DNA of 64,000 nt from positions 1 through 64,000 of the forward strand of contig KV918994.1 of NCBI GenBank assembly GCA_002049455.2, given 5' to 3'. Below are positions 1 through 9,673 of this stretch, in pieces (position 1 is the first letter of the stretch; each line of letters starts with the position of its first letter). Made by a program: the position numbers and the translations under genes. This DNA is from Porphyra umbilicalis. Lineage: Eukaryota > Rhodophyta > Bangiophyceae > Bangiales > Bangiaceae. The notes below the pieces were generated by a model, which was not told the DNA's origin, ran no database searches, and worked only from the letters and a program-made list of their open reading frames with translations.

Positions 1-400
1 CACAGTGGGCGTTTTCGCACCCTATTGGAACACCTTCGACCAGTCAGCAGGTCTGGCGACGGATTTGGGGGCAACGCGCTTGGCACCTGCCTACGTTTTC
101 TACCTCCATGGCCCCATAACTGTAACTCCATGGTGGTGGACCTCATGCACGCAAGACGGCGCGTCTGGCAGGGCCCACGCCTAACGGACACACCCGCCAA
201 GTGCCCTCGCACCAGAGCCGTCGTCAGCTTTGACTAAGTTGCCCAACGAATGCCATTCCCGTTGGGGAACCGTTGGAGGTTGGGGCTCAACGCGTTTGCT
301 TTTAGTTGTGCGTTTTCGGGCGCTGTGGGGCGTTTGTTGAAGCCCTTTCCTCCGTTGAAGAGCGTTGGGGAACCGTTGGGCATTGCCCCAACGGAGCCGA

Positions 401-1080
401 GCGCGTGAGTCTGACGCGATCGTGTGCAAGGACAGAGCTTCCTGGCCACACAGACGCCTTCGGCGGGAAGCACGTCTCCAACTACCCGACTTGAGCTCAT
501 GTTGTGGACTGTGGTTCTGCATTTAGGTGGAGCGTCGGCCGCACTTTCTTGGTATTTAATCAGGCAGTCAACCAGTCAACAAGCCCGTCCTGCATGCACA
601 GGGCGAGGGCGGTCGGGGGGTGGAAGCACACCGTGGTTCTATGCGTGTTGTCTGCAACTACGCCGCGTCGTGTTGACCCGCGCTACAGACCGTGATGCTG
701 CGTTTTTTTAGGCTGGCCTGGACCGGTACCGGCCGGTGGACATGCTGATATGTACAACGACGCATTATGTGTGTCATGTTCTTTTCAACCACGCTTGACG
801 AGAAAGCAGAAGATGGCGAAGGTAACGAACGAACATATGCGTGCAACTGCTATGGAGGTAAGGTCTGCTGTATGGGATGGGGACAAGAGGGCAGCCGCTG
901 CGACCGCCGCATCCCCGTCAATGGAGGCGTCCACAGCCGACGCGCTCGCCACCGTCGCCGCCTCGGCGGCGCCGGCACCGGCATCGCCCTCGTCGCCCTC
1001 CTCACCGGCCGCGTGTACGGGCCTCTCATTGGCTTTGTTGCCGTCGACGTCAAAATTGCGACCGCCGCCAGCACAAGCAC
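401..1080. other. No gene seen; interior of the TIR element
   Basis: Reading frames here are short and overlap on both strands. The 880-1020 part is GC-rich with Ala/Pro/Ser or Arg-rich translations in several frames, which is what composition alone gives. I see no promoter, RNA gene or named domain. Confidence 0.4.
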
Positions 1081-1275
1081 AACGTCGAGACGGACTGCGC
1101 CGTGCGGGTGGTGCCGCTAGCCCGCGTCCGGCGGGCAATCCATGTCGTGCCCGACTTCGTGGAGCTGACGGAGCGGAAAGGCTTTGAGGCTTCCGCTGCC
1201 GCGCCGGACAGCCCGCTTGCTGAGCGCCTAGCAATGCACTACTTTTTGAACGTCTTTTATCCGTGGGACGTATGA
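1081..1275 (+). pseudogene. Possible C-terminal relic of a Plavaka/CACTA-like transposase
   Basis: The last 65 codons of an open frame ending at 1275 read like a real protein end, with CAVRVVPLARVRRAIHVVPDF followed by a spacer and MHYFLNVFYPW. The pattern VVPL..I.R..H.VP.F.....FxxNxF is what I remember from the C-terminus of Plavaka/CACTA-type transposases of fungi and other eukaryotes. No catalytic domain is visible upstream; those frames are low-complexity Arg/Pro/His tracts. It lies inside the 218-1981 TIR element, which would fit a deleted DNA transposon. The family call is from memory of the pattern and is weak; it could be an unrelated hypothetical protein. Confidence 0.3.
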
Positions 1276-1741
1276 TTTTCGTCTGTCTGTTGCTCTATTG
1301 CTATTGCTAAACTGTACACACTGTGCTCTTTTGACCCAGTGGAGCAACACTATGCCGGTGCTCGCCATCCCTTCCACTTTTCTGGGCAGCCCAAGTGCGC
1401 TGCATAGAATATTCCGAGCACCATCTGTCCCCGTCAGCATGCCCCAGTGTCGTACTGCAGCGACTAAATTAGCGGCGTGAAGTCTCGCGGATAGCTCGGC
1501 ACACACGAGCTCCCCCTTCACAGCTTGGACACATGGCTCATCAGAGAGCCGTGCAAGCGGCTATTGGGCCAGCTGCTACGCTTCCCACTGTGTCTTCTGG
1601 TGGGCCCGCGCTCGAAGGACACGCCAAAAACCATTGCCACGATCTCTCATTGCAATCGCCTGGAGTCCTTAGCCTCCGTCAGATCCACTTTAATGCACCA
1701 ATCCGGTCCTTAACGCGGCCTTACCGCGTCTCTATCGTGTT

Positions 1742-1792
1742 CGACATGTGACCATCGCGAGTCTATCTTTTGCGACATGTGACCATCGCGAG
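1742..1792. repeat. 20-bp direct repeat pair
   Basis: The 20-mer CGACATGTGACCATCGCGAG occurs at 1742-1761 and again at 1773-1792 with an 11-bp spacer. Function unknown; it may be a small local duplication. Confidence 0.7.
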
Positions 1793-1981
1793 CCCACCCC
1801 CCCCCTTGGGCTGGAAACGCTTAACGGAAATGGCGTTCGTTGGGGCTCCGTTGAGCTCCGTTGAGCTTCAACGGAGCCCAACGGTTTCGCGTTTAGTTGG
1901 AGGTTGTCTTCAACGGGCCGTCCGAGAACTTTGAAGAACCGTTGGGCTCCGTTGGGAAACTTATTCAAAGCTGACGGTGGC

Positions 1982-2440
1982 AGCTTCGACGGGGCGATCC
2001 GCGGCGCCGCCGCAAGAGCTCGTGGCCGCTCGCCCCCACCATGGACACGCGCTGCCTCAACGTACGCCGCCTTGCTTGCTGGCCTGATCCCCGTGCGCGC
2101 GGCATGAGTGCACACGTTGCTTTGTCGACGTCGCTGTGGCTGTGCGCCGGCGACAAACTCGGGCAAGCTGACTGCGTGCTGCGAGCGGAACAGTACTGTG
2201 GGCCACAGCCAGTCCCCGCGGTGGTCCAGCCGTTCCCTCAAGGCATGGATGGGCTGGCGTTGACCGCTGCAGCTGATGATGCACATGCCCGACCCTGAGC
2301 ACACGCTGTAGCGCGACCCACGGCGGCACTGACGCGATTCCGCCAGCGCACGTGCTTTTTGGAAAGCGCAAAGAGCGCCGCGCCCGCGCCGCACCGCGGG
2401 GCTCCAACGGTCGGTGTTTCCAATCTGGAACAGCGCAGCT
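1982..2440. other. Intergenic; 5' flank of the spliced membrane-protein gene
   Basis: GC-rich sequence without a convincing gene of its own. Open frames exist on both strands but have no recognisable domain. This is where the promoter and 5' UTR of the 2441 gene should lie; I see no clear TATA box. Confidence 0.35.
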
Positions 2441-4047
2441 ATGCAGCCCTCGCATGGCCGTCGACGTCGCCTTTGGCGGCTTACGGTGTCGGCCTTGGCC
2501 GCGGCGGTGGCCGCCGCCACCGGTGCCCGAGTGGCTGCTGACGACTGCCCCGCCCTGTTGAACCTCACGAGCTTTTACCCACGAACGTTGCTCTTGGTGG
2601 TACGTTACTTCACTGGCACCACCCGTGCGGATGTACAAGAATCAGTGGGGGCGCTTGGGTGAGCTTGTGCAAGCCACGGATGGGTCTCTGGAGCCTCGTT
2701 GAGCGCAGAACGAGAGACTGACCCCGTACTTGAACGCACATGCTTTGTTGTTGATTTTTGCTTTTCTTCACTCTGCATTGAATTGCCCGCCCTCCCCTGT
2801 TCCCCCCACCGCTGCAGGGCCCAAGCGACAAGGTCGCCCCCGTTAGTCTGCAGAACCTCCGCTTCTCCTCCTCCTCCACCCCCATCCGCGTGTCGAGCGG
2901 TATGCAAGTGCAGTTGAAGGTACGCGTGGATCCCAGCTGCAATGCCACTGTCAACCACCCCGCCGCCCGCAGGGCGCTCGCCGCCGCGATCTTGGTTCGC
3001 CTGCGGGGTGGGTCGACGCGCGCGATTCTCACGCACCGTTCATGGCAATGGATGCAGTCAGAGCTAGACCAGGGGTCTCCCAAGTGGGAGGGGGCGCCTC
3101 TTGATGACGCCCCCGCACCTGCCGGTGCGACGTGGCTGACGAACGTACCATCTTTGGCGGGAAGTGGGACGTTCTGGGCCACGATAATGACTACTATGCC
3201 GGCGAACGTGTGCGAGGACGCCGACCCGGAGATGGTAGGAGTTGTGGGATCCGAGGGCGACGTGGAACAGAGACAGGGTTGGGGGACGGCCCCGTTGGCA
3301 ATGACCGCCGTCCTTGGCGGATTGCTACTGCTCATGAGCGGGGTGGCGGTGGCAATGCAGACGGTTTTGCACCGTCTACGACGTCTTAATCGTGACGCGG
3401 ACGACGACGCTGACAGACCGGACAAGTTGGGCAAGCGCGAACCAGGTAAGACGTCGGCCGGGAGCTTGGAGAAGGACCCAGAGACGCCGCCGGGCACGTT
3501 GCGCGCATCGACGGCCGCCCGCCGCCGCCAGCGGCCCCAGGCCGCTAGCCACGAAGTTCAGTCGGCTCCCACTTCCCCTTGGGCACGGGCCGGCGCGGCG
3601 GGTACCGCCTGGCGCCCACCACCCCTCGTGGCCCCCTGCGGTGAACGGACACCGCCAAAGGCCCGCTACCCCGCCGTGCTGCCGCAGCCACCGCCTATCA
3701 GCTTCACGGGACGACCGAACGCGCCGTCAAATGCAGGCATCGCCCCGATCATCTCCTCCGCAGAGGCACGGCACCGACATGGTGAGCAAGGTATTGGGGA
3801 CGACGACCTCAAGAGGTTGTCGGACTTGGCCACGGAGCTCGCGACGGGTTTCCGAGCCCCCCCGTCTGTGCCGGCTGCGCTCCTCTCCCCGAAGCCGCCA
3901 CCGCTGCCGGCGGCGCTTGTCTCCCCTGGGCCGCCGCCGCTGCCGGCGGTGCTGTTTTCCCCGACGCCGCCGGCACTGCCGGCCGTGCTGTTGTCCCCAG
4001 AGCCGCCATCGGTGCCAGCGGAGCGGCGACACCCACCGAGCGTCTAG
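2441..4047 (+). CDS. Predicted single-pass membrane protein with proline-rich tail (two exons)
   Basis: Best candidate host gene. Exon 1 (2441-2599) starts at an ATG and encodes an Arg-rich n-region and the hydrophobic stretch LTVSALAAAVAAATG, a good signal peptide. A GTACGT donor at 2600 and a pyrimidine-rich CTGCAG acceptor ending at 2817 join in the same phase to exon 2 (2818-4047), giving about 462 residues. An alternative donor GTGAG at 2659 would be out of phase. The ectodomain has sequons NLT and NAT; a TM helix around residues 213-237 (LAMTAVLGGLLLLMSGVAVA) is followed by basic residues, so the N-terminus is predicted to be outside. The cytosolic tail is Pro/Ser/Arg-rich and ends in about four 12-residue repeats (SPxPPxLPAxLx). 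I recognise no family. It could be a receptor-like or cell-wall/scaffold protein; function is unknown. Splicing is inferred from sequence only. Confidence 0.55.
2600..2817 (+). other. Predicted intron of the membrane-protein gene
   Basis: 218 bp, GTACGT at the 5' end, a C/T-rich tract (CCCTGTTCCCCCCACCGC) directly before the terminal CAG. Stop codons interrupt the exon-1 frame inside it, while the two exon frames agree in phase 0. Confidence 0.5.
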
Positions 4048-4265
4048 ATGAGATAGGAGAGAAAGGGCCAACGCCGTCCCATGCATGCCGTAGCTTGTTT
4101 TTGACTGTGGACGAGCTTTCACAGCTTCCGGCACAGACTAGACACTTGTAATGGTCTGTAGGACCGAAAACCATCGTGCGTATCTGTCGGCCTTTATTTA
4201 CAGCCGTTCTCTCGAAAATCCCGCACTCTAACTGTTGCACAAGAGTTCCAAAGCGCCCTCTACTA
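4048..4265. repeat. 3' flank with a dispersed coding-like repeat fragment
   Basis: On the minus strand 4199-4258 translates as RGRFGTLVQQLECGIFERTA and is clearly related to 13799-13870 on the plus strand (RGRFGTLLEQLQCEKFLENG). Both copies sit beside transposon insertion points. Probably a fragment of an older repeat into which the mariner MITE and the hAT element inserted; identity unknown. Confidence 0.4.
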
Positions 4266-5231
4266 TGGTGCGTGTCCCAAAAATGAGACATGCGCGTTTT
4301 CTGAAGGACTGACACATCGTCGGCCCGGCAGGAAATCGCATCGAGCATGCATCGAGCATGCATCGGGCTGCATCGGCCATCGAAGGCGGCATTCGATGGG
4401 CGTTTTTGGGTGCATCCGAGCCTCCATCGAAGTGCATCGACCGATGCAGAACAACCGCTGACAAGAACCCAACACCACGTGCGTTTCTTTCCGACAGATT
4501 ACACTTCGAGACTCGGCCACCGCTCCATTGTGCACTGTGCACGGGCTCTTCCGCGAATGATTGGTCCAGCTACTGTACGCTTTGGATAAGGGCTCCGACA
4601 GCTATGGTGCGTGTCCCAAAAATGAGACATGGCAGTTTTTCTTTTTTTCTCGGCCCACTGGCCTTCTGCAACGGTCCGATAATGTAATGTGACCCACTCG
4701 GTCCCACTGTGCTTCCAGAAAAGCCCCTGACAGTGTTGGCAGAGGCGGCACATCCTGACGTGTCATGGGGGAAAGTGTCATTCATTGCAACTTCGACAGG
4801 TGACGATCACGCGGCCCAATCAAATGCACAGATACTAGAGCAGGCATGTGCTGACAATTTGTGCACCAAGAAAAGGGCACCACCTTAACAATAAAAACGT
4901 GAAAAAGACCCCCATGTAGCCCCCTGTGAGGAAAACACGATTTGGGACACCCCTCATCGAAGCTCCAGTTAGCACATGAGCTTTGGCGTTGCAAACCTTT
5001 AACCCCAAGAACCTGAAAAAGACTGGCTCCAAGATCGTGGCTATCTGAGAGGTCCACAGAACAGGGCCCACAGGCGGGTATTAAGGAGTTGTCAGCCAAG
5101 CACGCGTCGGGAGAGGCTCTTTCCATGGAGGCTAGTCGAGAATTTTCTCGTACCCCACGCCGCCTGCCCCCGTGCAGTGATGTGTCAGTCCTTCAGAAAA
5201 CGCGCATGTCTCATTTTTGGGACACGCACCA
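4266..5231. mobile_element. Mariner-type MITE, 966 bp, with 53-bp TIRs and TA flanks
   Basis: The ends 4266-4318 and 5179-5231 are perfect inverted repeats beginning TGGTGCGTGTCCCAAAAATG, each flanked by TA (4264-4265 and 5232-5233), the target-site signature of Tc1/mariner transposons. There is no transposase frame, so it is non-autonomous. A second TIR copy lies inside at 4605, and the 578-bp interior segment 4605-5182 is a near-identical inverted copy of 8703-9280. The left interior (about 4325-4445) repeats CATCGA/CGATG motifs. Confidence 0.7.
4605..5182 (-). repeat. 578-bp MITE core, copy 1
   Basis: Matches 8703-9280 in inverted orientation over the same length with few differences; the translation of one frame (minus 4782-5126) is identical in both copies, which shows very recent duplication rather than protein coding. 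It ends in the TGGTGCGTGTCCC terminus at 4605. Confidence 0.75.
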
Positions 5232-5452
5232 TAGGCTGCTTACTGTAGATGGCACTGGAACTACAGGTTATTGTGCCCCGGGAAAGGTTGGGCCCGAAGG
5301 ATTAGGCGAAATTAGTTAAGAGGAGCCCCAACGACCTTACTCGCGCAGGTGTCAGATTTCTGGCCCGACCGCGACCTTTCCCCGGCCCGAACCGCGGATC
5401 AAGTTACGGAAGCCTCTTTGGCCAATCACATGCCCGTGTCCAACATTAGCTA

Positions 5453-5711
5453 GCGATCGAGCGCCAGCGCGCTCGAAGTGCGCCGAGCGCCACTTCGCGC
5501 GCCGCGATGGTCTGTCGCCGATATCGGGTGGGGGGAGGGCGCCGGGAGGTCCATTTTTGGCGCGCCAGCGCCAAAAAGGAGGTCCATTTTTGGCGCGCCA
5601 GCGCCAAAAATGGAACTCCCGGCGCCCTCCCCCCACCCGATATCGGCGACAGACCATCGCGGCGCGCGAAGTGGCGCTCGGCGCACTTCGAGCGCGCTGG
5701 CGCTCGATCGC
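5453..5711. repeat. Near-perfect foldback (inverted repeat), 259 bp
   Basis: From GCGATCGAGCGCCAGCGCGC at 5453 to its reverse complement ending at 5711, arms of about 115 bp pair with about one mismatch. The centre holds two direct copies of a 30-bp segment (5548-5577 and 5581-5610) that is itself nearly palindromic (GGCGCGCCAGCGCC). Transcribed RNA would form a long hairpin. Likely a foldback transposon or MITE; a small-RNA precursor is an untested alternative. I see no clear target duplication. Confidence 0.8.
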
Positions 5712-6104
5712 GCACGAGTATCCAGACAGCCGTTGTCTCAGGCAGCCATCAAATCTGATATTGTCGACGATTCCAATTTTGAATCTACCGGGGAGCGCAA
5801 CACGTGGGCTCCCGCATCGCTAGATAACCCATCTGCTGCTGGCCACTGTCGGTTGAGAAGCATCAGGTATGTTGTGGGCAGACGACCTTAACCAGGGGGG
5901 TCGGTGGGACCTTTCCCGCCGTGGTTCCTGCGAGTTATTGTCCTCGGGGAAAGGTTCCCCGGGGAGACTGCGAGAGAGCACTAACGGCGCACGTGTCCCT
6001 GAGACACGCCTAGTTAAGGCTGCTCTTCTGGGTCTGAGCATTACATGGCAAGGATGAAAAGACAAGCTGCAACGTGCTAAAATGTGAGTGGTCAATACGA
6101 AATT

Positions 6105-6180
6105 CCCCTCTCACAGGGGTCGTAGAGGCCGAAACAGGGGACGTCCCCTGTTTCGGCCTCTACGACCCCTGTGAGGGGGG
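6105..6180. repeat. 76-bp loopless hairpin
   Basis: Two 38-bp arms (6105-6142 and 6143-6180) are reverse complements with one mismatch and meet at the centre GACGTC with no loop. A palindrome of this size is unstable in most genomes, so it is probably young or under active turnover. Confidence 0.85.
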
Positions 6181-7372
6181 TGACACCCGTCTCAATTTCG
6201 GCCTGAGAAGGCTCTGTGAGAGGGGTGCCTGACGATCCAGGAAGACCCGTGGCCGGTGACTTGATCCGACGGATCATGTCTTGCCCGCGCGTTGCTGCGC
6301 CCGTCGTCCGCAGCCGATTTTGTATGCGCCCGGGTGATCGCTGTGCCGTTGCCGCCTTCCAGTGGTGGGGCTCAATATGGCGAAGGAAAACAAAGACCGG
6401 ACGTACGCTTTGTCGTACGGTAGTTGCACGGGTCAGTGTAGGGTCAGTGCAGGGGGGGGGGCGGGCGTGGGGGGGAGGGGGGAGACGCGTACGTCCCGAA
6501 CACACGGTGGGAAACAACGCTCATCCTCCCCCCCTATCCACATATATGCTCTTTTGGTCACCCCTGTGTCCTCCCCGCGGATACTCTTTCGTTCTTTTTC
6601 TTTTTTGCGAAAACAGGGCAACCATAGCAAACTTTGTTGTTGAGTTCCGAGGCACAGTGTGGGCATATTACTGCATCAAGACTGCCCCGCATCTTCATTT
6701 GCAATGATGGTCGGGGGGTCTGACAGCGTTATGTAATGCTTCCAGCAGGTCCCCCTGCATTCTTCTAGGCAAGCGGGGAAAGCCGAGACAGAATCTGCAG
6801 TCCTTTTTTTTTTCCAAACCACTTCCCGAGGGACACTGGCCATCTGTATGTAGATATTGCTCCCTCGGCTACCTGTTTGCTGGTCAAAGAGCGTGCTCAG
6901 GAGTCGAAGGTGCGTGCACAAGGGTGCACAGCGCAAGAAAACGAGCCACAGAGCGCTTGGAGAGCATTACCACAGTTGGAGTTGTGTCCTTGTGTGGTGT
7001 GCATCTCGTCCGTGCCTGTTGGAGCAGGTCTGATGCCACTTAGGTGCATGTCAATTGTCGTGAAAGGAGCTTGAAACAAGAACACCAGTAACGTCCCCTC
7101 GGGGCCAATGAGAGCGGATGACCTTGTCCACGTTGTAATCTGCAAGGAACTTTGGGTGTGGAATCTGACACTCCCCCTGGTGACCAATGAGCAGTCGTAT
7201 TTGAGGGAGGAGCCAATCCAGGGCCACAGTTCTCTTGAAAACCCAGAAGAGCAGGAGCACTGGGTCTTAACTAGGCGTGGAGAATCCCCCCTCAGAGGCA
7301 CTTGGAGTGGGTTCGGTGGGATAGGACTAACTAGGGGGCCTAATCGGAACTAGGGGGGACCTTTCCCGAGAG

Positions 7373-8590
7373 GAAGAACTGGAGTTCTCAGGGAATGTCA
7401 TCAGCAGGTTGCGGTATCCACGACGAGCTTACCTGCTCGAGGTCTTTGATTTACGTTGTAAGGTAACGAGCGAGGCCGCAAGTGCGAACCGTCGTGACTT
7501 AAATGACTGAGAATCGCTCGCCAAGAGATGGCCGCCAGCAAGGCGCGGTTTTACACTGTAGCGGGCAGTCCCTTCTCTGCTTGCGCGTCTTTGGCCCTGC
7601 CGGGCGGGCATGCTAAGGGGCGGTCCGGCCCCTGGGACGCCGTGTCCCCCACCATCCACACCGTCTCCACCCGAGCGGCCGCCGCCGCCCCCGTCGGTGG
7701 CGGCGAAGGACTCGGGCGGGAGGAGCTTCCCTTTCCCCCCGGGGCGTGTGCGGCGGCGGGGTGCCCCGCCACCTCCCCGCCGGTGCACGCCATGGACGAC
7801 CACAGCGTCATTGGCGTGGGCGCGCGCCCTCAAGGCATTTCTCCCGTCCGACGTGCGAGTGGTTCGTGCAGCGGTGGCGCGGTTGAGGTGGGACCCCCGC
7901 CGGGCGGCGGCATGGTACCGCAGCCGCCACACGCTCGCCGTGGGGGGGAAGGGGGGTGCGGGTGTTAGTGTGTTTGTGCGCTACCGTTTGTGGCACCTGT
8001 CCCGTCGGGCGGGTGGCGGCGGTGGCGCGTCCGCCCCCTCGTCGGCAGCCGCGCCGGCCCTCGTCTTTTGCTGTCGCCGTCGGTGACGGGCTCGCAGGCC
8101 GTCTTCGCGGGGAGCGTATCGGGCGGGTAGGGGTCTCTCGACGGGCGGACCGTTTCCGCGAACGGGGCGCCATGCGGCGTAGCGGCGACGGCAGCCCGAC
8201 CGCCGCCGCCGTATCGCCTGGCAACCCGCCGCCGGCGTAGCTGGGGCGAAGAAGCGCGCGGGGGTGGTCGCAGACCCCGGTGACAGAGCGGCCGGGGGAG
8301 CATTCCCGCCCCGTGGCGTGGCGCCGGCAACGGTATCGGGAGGGCGTGCCGGGGTCGGGAGGGCGTGCCGGGGTCGGGTGGTGCCGTGCTGTCGGGGAAT
8401 GCCCTCTCTCTGTCTAATTGCAATAACGCTCGATCGATCTTAAGTACACAATACAATCACCCTGGTCAAATAGTTTTAGAGTTCAACTCATGCATAGAAC
8501 ACTCACGCTATTGGACAAGCCTTTTTTGGCGACCGTTACGAGCAACGAATTATGAGACTGGAGCTTCCGAGCCGGCTTCCTCGGCGTACA
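7373..8590 (+). other. CpG-rich block with no convincing gene
   Basis: From about 7500 to 8400 the sequence is very GC-rich and open in several frames on both strands. The most protein-like frame is plus 7610-8086, with a stretch WARALKAFLPSDVRVVRAAV, but it has no recognised domain and its Pro/Ala/Gly/Arg composition is that expected from the base composition. An 18-bp direct repeat (GGGAGGGCGTGCCGGGGT) lies at about 8338-8374. Could be a CpG island of an unseen gene. Confidence 0.3.
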
Positions 8591-9280
8591 GTCATCGAAG
8601 GTCCATCGAAGATCCATCGAAAGCATGCCTCGATGGGGTTCTCAAGGCCAATCGAAGCCCCATCGAGAATCCTTCTCGATGGAGATTCCTGCCGGGCCGA
8701 TGATCACTGCACGGGGGCAGGCGGCGTGGGGTACGAGAAACTTCTCGGCTGGCCTCCATGGAAAGAGCCTCTCCCGACGCGTGCTTGGCTGACAACTCCT
8801 TAATACCCGCCTGTGGGCCCTGTTCTGTGGACCTCTCAGATAGCCACGATCTTGGAGCCAGTCTTTTTCAGGTTCTTGGGGTTAAAGGTTTGCAACGCCA
8901 AAGCTCATGTGCTAACTGGAGCTTCGATGAGGGGTGTCCCAAATCGTGTTTTCCTCACAGGGGGCTACATGGGGGTCTTTTTCACGTTTTTATTGTTAAG
9001 GTGGTGCCCTTTTCTTGGTGCACAAATTGTCAGCACATGCCTGCTCTAGTATCTGTGCATTTGATTGGGCCGCGTGATCGTCACCTGTCGAAGTTGCAAT
9101 GAATGACACTTTCCCCCATGACACGTCAGGATGTGCCGCCTCTGCCAACACTGTCAGGGGCTTTTCTGGAAGCACAGTGGGACCGAGTGGGTCACATTAC
9201 ATTATCGGACCGTTGCAGAAGGCCAGTGGGCCGAGAAAAAAAGAAAAAACCGCGATGTCTCATTTTTGGGACACGCACCA
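8590..9280 (+). mobile_element. Mariner-type MITE, copy 2 (one end recognisable)
   Basis: 8703-9280 is the inverted near-identical partner of 4605-5182 and ends in the same CGCACCA terminus followed by TA at 9281-9282. The left part 8590-8702 carries the CATCGAAG/CTCGATGG repeats and GATTCCTGCCGGGCCG seen inside the 4266 element. The left TIR itself is not found, so this copy is truncated or rearranged. Confidence 0.6.
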
Positions 9281-9662
9281 TAGGGTTGCTTAGAACGCCC
9301 GGGGCGTCGTTAAGGGCTTCGTTAAGGGCGTCACCAGGGCGTCATTTGGGCGTCGTGCGCCCCGAACGCCCCAACTCAAAAGGGCGTCAGCAAGGCGTCG
9401 CGAAGAGATAGATTTCTGGGGGGTCTACATGTTTCAGCATGTGGCGGCTGTGCACCTTGGTTGATGACATGCACCCGGTCTTGACACAAAAATGACATAA
9501 GAAAGAAAAATATGGGTGCCACTTGACTGATTTCGCTAATACCGAGGGTGCTACTTGGGGCGTCGTGAGGGCGTTTTGGCTGCCTAATGGGGCGTTAGTA
9601 AGGCGTCTTATCCGTCGCGCGACCCTGACGCCCCCGAAATAGGGGCGTCGTGTGCAACCCTA
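9281..9662 (+). mobile_element. hAT-type MITE, 382 bp, copy 1
   Basis: Begins TAGGGTTGCTTAGAACGCCC and ends with the inverted counterpart GCAACCCTA. The interior has many GGGCGTCG subterminal motifs on both sides. It matches 51103-51485 along its length. No 8-bp target duplication is visible here; it abuts the mariner MITE end directly, so one flank was probably replaced. Confidence 0.65.
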
Positions 9663-9673
9663 CCCTCTACGAC

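Larger units (their letters stand above)
218..1981. mobile_element. TIR-bounded repeat element, about 1.76 kb
   Basis: The two ends are inverted copies of each other. The left end reads CGTCAGCTTTGACTAAGTT from 222 and the reverse complement of the right end (ending near 1977) reads CGTCAGCTTTGAATAAGTT. The match runs on into CCCAACG, about 25 of 27 bases by eye, with a weaker match reaching 218 and 1981. Inside each end lies a roughly 170-bp block (222-400 and 1810-1978) packed with CCGTTGGG/CCAACGG motifs. I could not find a convincing target duplication, so the superfamily is open. The interior holds a possible transposase C-terminus near 1081-1275. An alternative reading is two independent inverted copies of one short repeat. 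Confidence 0.45.
5278..7372. repeat. Repeat-rich intergenic region with recurring GGGAAAGGT ends
   Basis: No convincing gene over this 2.1 kb apart from the hairpins. The motif GGGAAAGGTyCC occurs in both orientations near 5284 (+), 5375 (-), 5915 (-), 5946 (+) and 7365 (-), often beside TTAGTTAAG or TTAACCAGGG. This looks like ends of several short TIR elements that have inserted into or near each other. Boundaries cannot be fixed by eye. Confidence 0.35.

Noticed and set aside
4782-5126. Conserved 114-codon protein found twice (also 8758-9102)
   Set aside because: Identity extends over the full non-coding 578-bp MITE core in both copies, so it reflects recent DNA duplication, not protein selection.
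9273-9670. 8-bp target duplication around the 9281-9662 MITE
   Set aside because: ACGCACCA and CCCTCTAC do not match; family assignment rests on copy 2 and the ends instead.
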